DNA of 64,000 nt from F23-B02 sp946405205 (GTDB taxonomy: Bacteria > Bacillota > Clostridia > Oscillospirales > Oscillospiraceae), in contig CAMJGL010000004.1 of assembly GCA_946405205.1 (NCBI GenBank), positions 1 through 64,000 on the forward strand, written 5' to 3'. Below the pieces are notes generated by a model that saw only the letters and a list, made by a program, of their open reading frames with translations, was not told where the DNA came from and made no database searches. The position numbers and the translations under genes are program-made. This document shows, in pieces, positions 17,821-26,042 of the stretch; within the stretch, counting starts at the first letter, position 1, and every line of letters starts with the position of its first letter.

Positions 17821-19341
17821 GTGTTTAATATGTCAGAAATAATGACCCTTGGCGTTGATCTCGGAGGCAGTTCCTCCAAAGCCACGCTGCTCGACTCGTC
17901 GGGCAGGATACGTGCGACCTCTTACAAAGAGTATCCCTCGTATTCGCCGGTCCCGGGCTGGCTCGAACAGGATGCCGACGACCTTTTTGACGCGGTTATT
18001 TACAACATTAAAAGCTGCATCGACAAAGCCGGTATCGACGGAAGTCAGATAAAGGCTCTTGCCATCGACGCGGCGACGCATATGGCGGTCCTGTGCGACG
18101 CACAGGGCAAGCCTCTGCGCAGGTTCATCCACTGGGCGGACGCCCGCAGCGGCGAGCAGGTCAAATACCTCAAGGAAAATCACGCAGAGCTGCTGAAAAA
18201 ATGCTCGGTCAACTCCGTAAGCCCCGCATGGAGCCTGCCGCAGCTCATGTGGCTGAAAGAGCATGAGCCTGAGGTCATAAAAAACACAAAGCGCGTGTAT
18301 TTTGCCAAGGACTATGTGCGCAGCCGCATAACCGGCGACTTCTGCACGGACTCCATCGAGACCATGGGAGCGTTCCTCTGCAACGACTATACGGGGCAGT
18401 GGGATGAGGAGCTGTGCCGTCTGGCGGGCCTTGACGTGAGCATGATGCCCGAGATCAGGGATCCGCGGGATATCGCGGGCTATGTCAATGAGGAGACGGC
18501 CGCGGCCACAGGCCTTAAAGCCGGAACTCCCGTTATCGTCGGCACGACCGACACGGCGCTTGAGGTGTACGCCTCCGGCGCGGTGGCCGAGGGCTGCGCA
18601 ACCGTAAAGCTTGCGACAGCAGGACGCATATGCCCGATAACCACGGCTCCGATAGCGAGTCATCAGTTCTTCAATTACCGCCACATAGTGCCCGGAATGT
18701 GGTATCCCGGAACGGGGACACGAAGCTGCGCGGCCTCTTACAAATGGTACAGGGATGTTTTCGGCACTTTTGAGGCGCTCGAGGCGGAAAAGCTCGGCGA
18801 GAGCACCTACGAGATACTCAACAGAGCCGCCGAGACGGTGCCTCCCGGAAGCGAGAAGCTTTATTTCCACCCCTATCTTCTGGGCGAGATGACGCCGTAC
18901 TTTGACGACAAGCTTCGCGCCAGCTTTACCGGCGTTGCAATGCACCACACCAAGGGGCATTTCAGCCGCGCCGTTATGGAGGGCATTTCCTACTCCATGC
19001 GCGATTGCCTTGAGGAGATCAAGGCTCAGGATATAAAGGTCAATGAGTACCGCATAATCGGCGGGGGAGCCAAGGGCAAACTCTGGCGCCAGATACTTGC
19101 CGATATCCTCGGTACCCCGCTGACAGTTACGATGGACAATGACTCGTCCCTCGGCTCTGCGATGCTCGCGGGCGTTGCCACGGGCGTGTTCGCCGATTTT
19201 GCCGACAGCGTGCAAAAATGCGTCGTAGTGTCCGCGCAGGTGACGCCTATACCCGAGAATGTCGAGATATACGACAAGGGCTTTGAGAATTACCGCATGA
19301 TACAGCGGGCGATGTCAGAGGTGTACCGGAAAATAATTTAG
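17821..19341 (+). CDS. FGGY family carbohydrate kinase
   Basis: 506 residues, the normal size. N-terminal phosphate-binding loop LGVDLGGSSSKATLLDSSGR and C-terminal nucleotide-binding GGGAKGKLWRQILADILGTPL place it with xylulokinase/glycerol-kinase relatives. It starts at GTG 17821 or ATG 17830, neither with a strong ribosome binding site, 6 bp after the Fe-S gene. Its presence between Fe-S protein and EtfBA is unexpected. It may phosphorylate a polyol or sugar acid produced in the pathway, or make the phosphorylated ligand that the RpiR SIS domain senses. Substrate cannot be assigned. Confidence 0.9.
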   Translation: MFNMSEIMTLGVDLGGSSSKATLLDSSGRIRATSYKEYPSYSPVPGWLEQDADDLFDAVIYNIKSCIDKAGIDGSQIKALAIDAATHMAVLCDAQGKPLRRFIHWADARSGEQVKYLKENHAELLKKCSVNSVSPAWSLPQLMWLKEHEPEVIKNTKRVYFAKDYVRSRITGDFCTDSIETMGAFLCNDYTGQWDEELCRLAGLDVSMMPEIRDPRDIAGYVNEETAAATGLKAGTPVIVGTTDTALEVYASGAVAEGCATVKLATAGRICPITTAPIASHQFFNYRHIVPGMWYPGTGTRSCAASYKWYRDVFGTFEALEAEKLGESTYEILNRAAETVPPGSEKLYFHPYLLGEMTPYFDDKLRASFTGVAMHHTKGHFSRAVMEGISYSMRDCLEEIKAQDIKVNEYRIIGGGAKGKLWRQILADILGTPLTVTMDNDSSLGSAMLAGVATGVFADFADSVQKCVVVSAQVTPIPENVEIYDKGFENYRMIQRAMSEVYRKII

Positions 19342-19353
19342 CGGGTGAGTTGG

Positions 19354-20145
19354 ATGAATATCCTCGTTTGTCTGAAAATCGTATCAATAGCGCAGTTCAG
19401 CGACTCCCTTAATGACAGCGCCGACCGACTGTCCGGAGGGCAGTTGGAGTTTAACCCTGCCGATATGTACGCGCTTGAACTGGCGCTGAGACTGAAAGAT
19501 AAGGATCCAAAAGCCATGGTGACGGCAGTCACCATGGCTCCCGCATATGCCGAGCATCCTCTGCGCATGGCGCTTGCCGCCGGAGCCGACAGAGCCGTGC
19601 TTATAAGCGACAGCCGCGCCGCTGGCTCGGATACCCTTGTGACGGCCAAAGTTCTTGCCTCGGCGATAAAAAAACTGCCTGAGCAGGACCTTATCCTGTG
19701 CGGCAGCAAGGCCATCGACAGCGAAACGGGACATATTGGCCCGCAGCTCGCGGAGCTTTTAAAGCTGCCGCTTGCAACGAACGTTCTCAGCTTTTCAGTT
19801 AAGGACGGCGGCGTTGAGCTTATCTGCGCGAGGGACGGCTTCACCGCCGGATATACCGGCGCGCTGCCGGCTGTCCTGACCGTGTGCAACGGAACCGACA
19901 TGGTGCGCAGTCCGACGATATCGGGCATTCGACGCAGCAAAAGCGTCGGGATAAGCCGCTTTGACCTTGACGCATTGGGCTTTGCGGCAGAGGAAGCCGG
20001 TCTTGCCGGCTCGCCGACGAGAACGGTCAAAATCGAAAACGTCAGCTTCAGGAGCGGCAAAAAGGAGCTCGTGACCGATCCCGACGAGGGCGTCGCCAGA
20101 CTCAGGGATCTTCTTGTCAGAAGAGAGGAGGCCGGAAATGAGTAA
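19354..20145 (+). CDS. etfB: Electron transfer flavoprotein beta subunit (first set)
   Basis: 263 residues from the ATG at 19354 (an in-frame GTG lies at 19345). N-terminal MNILVCLK and the LCGSKAIDSETGHIGPQLAELLKLP region are family features; the FAD/AMP-binding site lies between the two subunits. It diverges from the second copy at 22180 in many positions. The downstream etfA start overlaps its last 8 bases, so translation is coupled. It should accept electrons from the FAD oxidase/Fe-S pair upstream. Confidence 0.94.
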   Translation: MNILVCLKIVSIAQFSDSLNDSADRLSGGQLEFNPADMYALELALRLKDKDPKAMVTAVTMAPAYAEHPLRMALAAGADRAVLISDSRAAGSDTLVTAKVLASAIKKLPEQDLILCGSKAIDSETGHIGPQLAELLKLPLATNVLSFSVKDGGVELICARDGFTAGYTGALPAVLTVCNGTDMVRSPTISGIRRSKSVGISRFDLDALGFAAEEAGLAGSPTRTVKIENVSFRSGKKELVTDPDEGVARLRDLLVRREEAGNE

Positions 20146-21100
20146 TATCTCATGGGTGGTCGGCAGCCGTGTGAGCCCAACGCTTCTCGGGATAGTCGAA
20201 AAAGCGCGGGAAATAAGCCGTGCACGGGGAGAGACTCTGGCCGCTGTTCTGATATGCCCGAAAACGGAGCCCGGGGATATACAGGCTATGGCTGCCGCCG
20301 GTGCTCAGCTTATTTATCACGTCCCGCTCGACGGTGATGATATCAATTCCGAGCAGGCGGCGGTGGACTGCCTTGCGGCCCGGGCAGCCCGGGACGTTCC
20401 GCATTTCATCCTGTTTGAAAGCTCGGTATTCTCATGCTCCGCTGCGCCGAGGCTTGCCGCGCGGCTGGGCTGCGGGATAAACGCCGACTGCACGGGGCTC
20501 GAACTTGACGGAAACGGCAAGCTTATGCAGATACGCCCCGCGTTCGGCGGAAGGAGGATAGCGTATAACGTGAGCCTCGGCCAAACGACCGTCGCCACCG
20601 TGCGCAGGGGAGTTTTCCATCGCACATTCGGCGGCAGGGCCGAACCTGTCCGCATCGAAACGCTGCCGGTAAAGGCAGGGGAGCCGGAATGGATGCTGAG
20701 ATCGGTGCTTGGGGATGAGGGCGGCAGGCTCGACCTCACCGGAGCCGATATCATCGTATCCGGAGGAGCAGGTCTCGGCAGTCGGGAGAATTTCCGTAAG
20801 CTGTATATGCTCGCGGATAATATCGGGGCGCAGGTCGGCGCTTCGAGAGCCGCCGTGGCGGCGGGCTTTGCCGGTTACGAGCATCAGGTGGGGCAGACGG
20901 GCTTGTCTGTCAGGCCGGATATCTACCTCGCGTTCGGAATATCGGGAGCTGTGCAGCATCTGAGCGGCATCACCGGCGCAAAGCACATATTCGCAGTGAA
21001 TAAGGACCCAAGGGCACCGATACATGAGTACAGCGACCTGTCCGTTATAGCCGACTGTGTCGAGGTACTTGATAAGCTGATAAAAGCAACAACAAAATAA
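20138..21100 (+). CDS. etfA: Electron transfer flavoprotein alpha subunit (first set)
   Basis: 320 residues from the ATG at 20138, preceded by GAGAGGAGG. Signatures: AARLGCGINADCTGLE, RPAFGGRRIAYNVSLGQTTVATVRRGVF and the C-terminal FAD-binding VGASRAAVAAGFAGYEHQVGQTGLSVRPDIYLAFGISGAVQHLSG. The N-terminal region is of normal length with no ferredoxin domain. Last gene of the operon, which ends at a hairpin facing a second, convergent etfA. Confidence 0.95.
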   Translation: MSNISWVVGSRVSPTLLGIVEKAREISRARGETLAAVLICPKTEPGDIQAMAAAGAQLIYHVPLDGDDINSEQAAVDCLAARAARDVPHFILFESSVFSCSAAPRLAARLGCGINADCTGLELDGNGKLMQIRPAFGGRRIAYNVSLGQTTVATVRRGVFHRTFGGRAEPVRIETLPVKAGEPEWMLRSVLGDEGGRLDLTGADIIVSGGAGLGSRENFRKLYMLADNIGAQVGASRAAVAAGFAGYEHQVGQTGLSVRPDIYLAFGISGAVQHLSGITGAKHIFAVNKDPRAPIHEYSDLSVIADCVEVLDKLIKATTK

Positions 21101-21125
21101 TTTTCTGTTTTTTCCATCCAAAAAA

Positions 21126-21168
21126 GAATTCAGAGACTCCGTTATTTCGGGTCTCTGAATTCGTTTAT
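21126..21168. terminator. Bidirectional terminator between the two convergent etf operons
   Basis: Perfect 12-bp stem (21126-21137 with 21151-21162) with a 13-base loop, an A-run to the left (21120-21125) and GTTTATTT to the right, so it can end transcription from both sides. Confidence 0.8.
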
Positions 21169-22167
21169 TTATTCTGCCTTCAGGAGCTTAATCATAGCTT
21201 CGCAGACCTCGTCCATGTCTCCGACGATGCCGTAATCGCAGTAATTGAAGATTGCCGCGTCCGGATCGGAGTTGACAGCGACGCTCATTTTCGCTCCTGC
21301 AAAGCCCGCGACGTGGTTGATGGCGCCCGACACCCCGAAGCCTATGTACAGCTTAGGCTTTATCATCGCGCCCGACTGACCGATTATGCGGCGAAAATCC
21401 ATCATCCCGCGGTCGAACACGGGTCTTGTACAGGCTAGCTGCCCGTTCAGAAGCGCGGCAAGCTCCGCGTATTTTGAAAGCTTATCGGGACTCGACAGAC
21501 CGTTTCCGACGCATACGACCACATCGGCGTCGGCGATGCTGCCGTCCTCCTGGGCGAGAGGCTCGAACTTGAGCAGCTTCGTGCGGATCTTTTCCTCATC
21601 AAAGTCAATGCACTCGTCGATGAATTCAATGTGCTCCCGCCTGCCGGTAGGCTCATGCCTGAACGTACCGGGGCGAATGGTGCCCACCTGAGGGCGCAGC
21701 ATCGGAACCGTGATAACGGCCATGATCTTTCCACCGACGGCAGGCTCGATAAACTCAATATCGCCGCTTTCGCTGTTATACGCAAGCTCGATGGCGTCCG
21801 AAGTGCAGCCAGTGTTGAGTCTTGCTGCAAAGCGCGGTGCAAAGTCGCGGCCGTTGACGGTCCCGCCAACGAGCACCGCAGAAGGCCAATGCTCCCGACA
21901 GAGCACCGTGAACAGATTGCTCCATGCGTCACAGTTGTATTCCTTGTAGCCGCTTCCGCGGACGCGTATTATCTGGTCAACTCCGCAATCAAATATTTGC
22001 TCGAACATGCCCTCGGTGAATGGCTCGATAATGACGGCAGCAAGCTTGTCGCCAGTTATATCGCACAGCTTGCGTGCCTCGCAGCACAGCTCAAGCGACA
22101 CGGGGCTTATTGTCTCGGCGTCATGCTCGATGTAGACCCATATATCCTTATAATCAAACTTGTCCAT
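21169..22167 (-). CDS. etfA: Electron transfer flavoprotein alpha subunit (second set)
   Basis: 332 residues. Features: LVGGTVNGRDFAPRFAARLNTGCTSDAIEL, TVRPGTFRH-like IRPGTFRHEPTGR, and the FAD-binding C-terminus IGQSGAMIKPKLYIGFGVSGAINHVAGFAGAKMSVAVNSDPDAAIF. Its partner etfB lies 12 bp upstream on the same strand. The pair follows larA and a GlcD-like oxidase. It faces the first etfA tail to tail with only a terminator between. The two alpha subunits differ enough that they are not a recent duplication. Confidence 0.95.
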   Translation of the reverse strand: MDKFDYKDIWVYIEHDAETISPVSLELCCEARKLCDITGDKLAAVIIEPFTEGMFEQIFDCGVDQIIRVRGSGYKEYNCDAWSNLFTVLCREHWPSAVLVGGTVNGRDFAPRFAARLNTGCTSDAIELAYNSESGDIEFIEPAVGGKIMAVITVPMLRPQVGTIRPGTFRHEPTGRREHIEFIDECIDFDEEKIRTKLLKFEPLAQEDGSIADADVVVCVGNGLSSPDKLSKYAELAALLNGQLACTRPVFDRGMMDFRRIIGQSGAMIKPKLYIGFGVSGAINHVAGFAGAKMSVAVNSDPDAAIFNYCDYGIVGDMDEVCEAMIKLLKAE

Positions 22168-22179
22168 TCTCTATCCTCC

Positions 22180-22980
22180 TCAGAGTATGCCGCTGTCCCT
22201 GAAGATATCAAGGAGCCTTGCCGCGTTTCTGACCGCGTTGCCTTCGTCTATCATCACGCCCGCGTCGCCTGCCTCCGGCGGGAAGGTACGGGGAACGATG
22301 GTTCCGGAGCCCGGCGCACCGATCTTCTTCGGGTCAAGACCCTTGATATCCGCTGCCGACAGCGTGATTATCTCCGCGAAGCGGGCAGCCTTTTTTCCCC
22401 GGAAATTCGGTATCCTCGGCTGATAATTGGTCTTCTCTATCGTGAACAGGCATGGAAGCTCGGCCTCGACGGTCTCAAGCCCAAGCTCAGTTTCGCGCTC
22501 GGCGACAACGACGCCGTTTTCCTCATTGACCTCGAGTATAAGGTTCGCTCCTGTGATCTGGCTTGCGTCAAAACGCTCGGCGAGCTGGGAGCCCATCTGT
22601 CCGGTAGCGCCGTCAAGCGTCTCCTTGCCGCAGAATATAAGGTCAAATTCTCCGAACATTTTTGCCGCGGTAACGATAGAATAGCTCGTGGCAAGAGTGT
22701 CTGCGTCTCTGAAGGCGGAGTCGGTGATAAGCAATGCTCTGTCAACGCTTACCGAGAGACACTCTCTCAAAACGGACTGAGCGGCGGGAGGCCCCATTGT
22801 TATGGCGGTGATCTCGCCGCCGTATTGCTCCTTTACCCTCACCGCGGCTTCAAGCGCGCAGCAATCCAAAGGGTTCATTATAGAGGGAACGCCCTCACGG
22901 ATGAGGCTACCTGTCACCGGATCCATTTTAACTAGATTCACATCGGGTACCTGCTTGACGCATACAAGGATTTTCAGCAT
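22180..22980 (-). CDS. etfB: Electron transfer flavoprotein beta subunit (second set)
   Basis: 266 residues with the canonical start MLKILVCVKQVPDV and the segments NPLDCCALEAAVRVKE, ITMGPPAAQSVLRECLSV.DRA and FCGKETLDGATGQMGSQLAE. It is closer to the textbook sequence than the first copy. It lies between the GlcD-like oxidase (13 bp upstream) and etfA. With that oxidase it resembles the LDH-EtfAB complexes of anaerobes, which use electron confurcation to oxidise lactate with NAD+; whether it bifurcates is inference. Confidence 0.95.
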   Translation of the reverse strand: MLKILVCVKQVPDVNLVKMDPVTGSLIREGVPSIMNPLDCCALEAAVRVKEQYGGEITAITMGPPAAQSVLRECLSVSVDRALLITDSAFRDADTLATSYSIVTAAKMFGEFDLIFCGKETLDGATGQMGSQLAERFDASQITGANLILEVNEENGVVVAERETELGLETVEAELPCLFTIEKTNYQPRIPNFRGKKAARFAEIITLSAADIKGLDPKKIGAPGSGTIVPRTFPPEAGDAGVMIDEGNAVRNAARLLDIFRDSGIL

Positions 22981-22993
22981 CTTTTTGACCTCC

Positions 22994-24409
22994 TCAGCTG
23001 CAGACCTTGCCGGGGTTGAGTATACCCTTGGGGTCGAAAACGCGCTTGATGTCCGCCATGAGACCGTAGGCGATCTCGCCTGCGGACTGACGCAGATACT
23101 CCTTCTTCGCGTGACCGATGGCGTGCTCGCCGGATACCTGACCGCCTATCAGTCTGCACTTTTCATAGCAGGCGTCCATGACGAGCTTGTTGAGCCTGAG
23201 GAATTCTTCGCGCTCTAAGCTGTCACTTGTGACATATATATGCAGATTGCCGTCGCCCGCGTGACCGAAGGAACGGATGACAAGGCCGTGCTTGCGCCCC
23301 TCTTCAATGGTGAACGCCAAAAACTCGGCGATCTTATCGACGGGAACGACAACGTCCATCTCGTCGAGCATCGAGCTCTGAGCTTCGACCGCGGTAAGGA
23401 AGGCGCTTCTTGCCTCCCAAACCTCTTTTTTGAGATTGGGGGTATCAATAACAAGCATATCTATCGCGCCGGTGGCTTCGCCGATATCGTTGAGCTTTTC
23501 CATCTTTGAGAAAAGCTCGTCCTCTGAGCTGCCGACGAAAGTGACGAGGATCGAGGCCTCGACCGCTTTTCCGCCGACTTCGGTCGGGAAGATCTTTTTG
23601 CCTGAAAATTTCGAGGAAAACTCAACGATGTCGCTGCCCATGAATTCTATCGACTGAGGATCGAGGCATGCCTGCTTTATCTTGGGAACGGCGGAGATAC
23701 AGGCTTCAATGCTTTCATACGGCAGAATAAGACTCACGTCCGTCTCTGGCTTGGCGACAAGCTTGAGCGTAAGCTCGGTTATTATGCCGAGAGTGCCCTC
23801 GGAGCCTATCATAAGCTGCAGCAGACTGTAGCCCGAGCTCGTTTTGCACACGGTCTTGCCGAGCTCCATTATGCGCCCGTCGGGCAGGACGACCGTCATC
23901 GCAAGGACGTAGTCACGAGTGACGCCGTATTTTACCGCTCTCATGCCGCCTGCGTTTGTGGATACGTTGCCGCCGACGGTGGCGGTCTTTTCGCCGGGAT
24001 CGGGCGGATACATCAGCCCGCGGCTGAGCGCGTCCGCCGCCAGATCGCACAGCAGAACTCCGGACTGTATGCGCACCGCCATGTTGTCCATGTCGTAGCC
24101 CAGTATCTTGTTCATGCGCGCGGTCGTTATAACTACGCCGCCGTATATCGGCACCGCTCCGCCGACAAGGCCGGTACCAGCGCCGCGTGGCGTTACAGGA
24201 ACGTTGTTCTCATAGCAGATCTTCATGATGGCTGAGACTTCCTCTGTGCTTTCGACCTCGCATACGCATTCGGGGAAAAACTTGCCGTATATAGGCATTT
24301 CGTCATGGGAATAATCCGGCTTTACATCCTCTCCGTATGTAAAGCGTTTTTCGCCCACAACGGCCCTCAGCTGTTCGGCGATCTCAGTACTGACTTCTGT
24401 AAAGCTCAT
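22994..24409 (-). CDS. GlcD-like FAD-linked 2-hydroxyacid dehydrogenase
   Basis: 471 residues. FAD-binding PCMH domain (about 45-215: PRGAGTGLVGGAVPIYGGVVITTARMNKIL, PPDPGEKTATVGGNVSTNAGGMRAVKYG) and FAD-oxidase C-terminal domain with FGHAGDGNLHIYV, VSGEHAIGHAKKEYL and FDPKGILNPGKVC. These are the motifs of D-lactate/glycolate dehydrogenases. Next to larA and EtfBA it is most simply a lactate-type 2-hydroxyacid dehydrogenase that passes electrons to ETF. Its start codon adjoins the larA stop. Substrate stereochemistry cannot be read from sequence. Confidence 0.94.
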   Translation of the reverse strand: MSFTEVSTEIAEQLRAVVGEKRFTYGEDVKPDYSHDEMPIYGKFFPECVCEVESTEEVSAIMKICYENNVPVTPRGAGTGLVGGAVPIYGGVVITTARMNKILGYDMDNMAVRIQSGVLLCDLAADALSRGLMYPPDPGEKTATVGGNVSTNAGGMRAVKYGVTRDYVLAMTVVLPDGRIMELGKTVCKTSSGYSLLQLMIGSEGTLGIITELTLKLVAKPETDVSLILPYESIEACISAVPKIKQACLDPQSIEFMGSDIVEFSSKFSGKKIFPTEVGGKAVEASILVTFVGSSEDELFSKMEKLNDIGEATGAIDMLVIDTPNLKKEVWEARSAFLTAVEAQSSMLDEMDVVVPVDKIAEFLAFTIEEGRKHGLVIRSFGHAGDGNLHIYVTSDSLEREEFLRLNKLVMDACYEKCRLIGGQVSGEHAIGHAKKEYLRQSAGEIAYGLMADIKRVFDPKGILNPGKVCS

Positions 24410-25669
24410 TTATTTTCCTCCTTTTACTATTACGGATACCCCATTAGGTATCACGGTGATTTTCCTGCTGTCACTATAATCCGCCTTTTTGAGCGCCGTG
24501 TCAAGGTCAGGAGCATATATCATCTTCATATCCTCGACAATTTTTTTCATCTCCGGACGGGTAATGACTATGACCCTGTGGTGCATCAGTATGCGGGCGA
24601 GTATCTGACTTTCCCACTGATCGGGAACGGTCTCGTTCCAGGGTATAGCCATCAGACGCCGGTACAGCTCTGCAGGCGACTCACATTCGCTCAGTGTTCG
24701 GTAAAAGCCCTCGCCTCCGTGACCGTCGCAGCAGTCGGCGCACATGATTATAGTGCCGCCCTCAACGCAGCTTGCCTCGGCAGCGGTCATGCCCTTGACG
24801 CACTGATAAAGATCCCTGTCCAGCGGAGAACCTCCGTTTGAGGTGATGACGATATCTGCCGGAGCGGGGGCCACACGGCAGTAATCGAGCAAAAAGTCGC
24901 AGCCGGTCCTGTGCGCCGTGACGTAGTTTCCCGCAAATGCCGCCACGGTTTTTTTATCCTCGTCAATTATTACATTAACTATGTATTTCAGTCCGGCCAT
25001 CTCCGCGGCGGCAAGCATATCCGTATGCAGCGGATTGCCGTCAAGGACGCCTGTGCGGGCGTGCGGATCGTCGATGAATCTGCTGCAGTGATTGCCCAGC
25101 ACCGTCACCTTGTCGCACACGCCGGGCAGAACGCTTTTTCTGCCGCCGGAAAAACCGGCGAAAAAGTGCGGCTCGATAAAGCCCTCGGCGATAAGCAGCT
25201 CCGTCTCGGCAGCGAGCTTATCTATAACGCAGGGCGCGCCCGAGGGGAGGATGCCGATCTGCACATTGCTGTCAGGGTCGCGGCAGTCGTGGACGCGAAT
25301 ATCCACCTGCTTCATTATATCGCGGCCGAGCTTTGCCTCAAGCTCTTTTACGCTCGTCCCGCGGTGAAAGCCCGTGGCGACGAGGAGCGTGACGCGTATA
25401 TCGGGGCTGCCCTCTCTGAGCTCCCTGAGCATATTGGGGATGATGTCGCGGCTGGGCACGGGGCGAGTGTGGTCGGAGATAATAATAACACATTCCGACT
25501 TGCCTACGGCAAGCTCACGCAGCGGGGGACTGTCTATGGGGCTGTCCATCGCCCGGCGCACGATGTCCGAGCCGCTTTCGTCGGAGCGCAGCCTGTCAAC
25601 TGACGAGCACAGCACCGCCGCAGCCTCGTTTTCAAATTCAATATACGAATTGCCGTAAGGAATTTTCAT
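24410..25669 (-). CDS. larA: LarA-type nickel-dependent 2-hydroxyacid racemase
   Basis: 419 residues from the ATG at 25669 (MKIPYGNSYIEFE); an in-frame ATG 33 bp upstream is less likely. The active-site residues known from Lactobacillus plantarum LarA are all present with a constant offset of six: H102 (H108), H168 (H174), K178 (K184, which carries the nickel-pincer cofactor) and H194 (H200), in GFHRG, EPHFFAGFSGGRKSVLPG and LGNHCSRFIDDP. It interconverts 2-hydroxyacid enantiomers so the oxidase downstream can use both. The cofactor genes larB, larC and larE are not in this window. Homologues act on substrates other than lactate, so specificity is open. Confidence 0.9.
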   Translation of the reverse strand: MKIPYGNSYIEFENEAAAVLCSSVDRLRSDESGSDIVRRAMDSPIDSPPLRELAVGKSECVIIISDHTRPVPSRDIIPNMLRELREGSPDIRVTLLVATGFHRGTSVKELEAKLGRDIMKQVDIRVHDCRDPDSNVQIGILPSGAPCVIDKLAAETELLIAEGFIEPHFFAGFSGGRKSVLPGVCDKVTVLGNHCSRFIDDPHARTGVLDGNPLHTDMLAAAEMAGLKYIVNVIIDEDKKTVAAFAGNYVTAHRTGCDFLLDYCRVAPAPADIVITSNGGSPLDRDLYQCVKGMTAAEASCVEGGTIIMCADCCDGHGGEGFYRTLSECESPAELYRRLMAIPWNETVPDQWESQILARILMHHRVIVITRPEMKKIVEDMKMIYAPDLDTALKKADYSDSRKITVIPNGVSVIVKGGK

Positions 25670-26042
25670 AAAACTGCACCTACATATAAAATTATATTTC
25701 ATATTTTATACTACATTTGCAGAAATGTAAATATTATTTCGGGCAATATTTGATTATAAGGAAATATTATTTCAAAATCTTCCGCTTACCATAAAGCACA
25801 GCAGCCGAAGTTTCGCGCCGCTGAAATACTGTTTGCACGCAGGCAAGGCCGTATACTGTACAAATCGCATAGGATTTGATATATTTAGTCGGGGAGATGC
25901 TCGAAATATGCCACGGCGCCGAAGCAGTACCGAGCATTTCGCGCAGCATATGCGGCGCATAACACAACAGAGCACATAAAGTCAGGAAGTAATACATTTT
26001 CCATGATAGAATGCAGTACAGCGGAAAGGGGATGGATCGAGA
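25670..26042. promoter_or_regulatory. larA control region and divergent gap to the AraC-type gene
   Basis: On the minus strand a promoter TTTACA (complement of 25726-25731), 17 bp, TAAAAT (complement of 25703-25708). Three palindromes like those before the TRAP operon are present: TAAAATTATATTTCA at 25687-25701 (one mismatch to TGAAAT-N3-ATTTCA), GTAAATATTATTTCG at 25727-25741 (three mismatches, overlapping the -35) and GGAAATATTATTTCA at 25760-25774 (one mismatch). The remaining 250 bp before the AraC-type gene have short inverted repeats but no gene that I can support. Confidence 0.6.
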
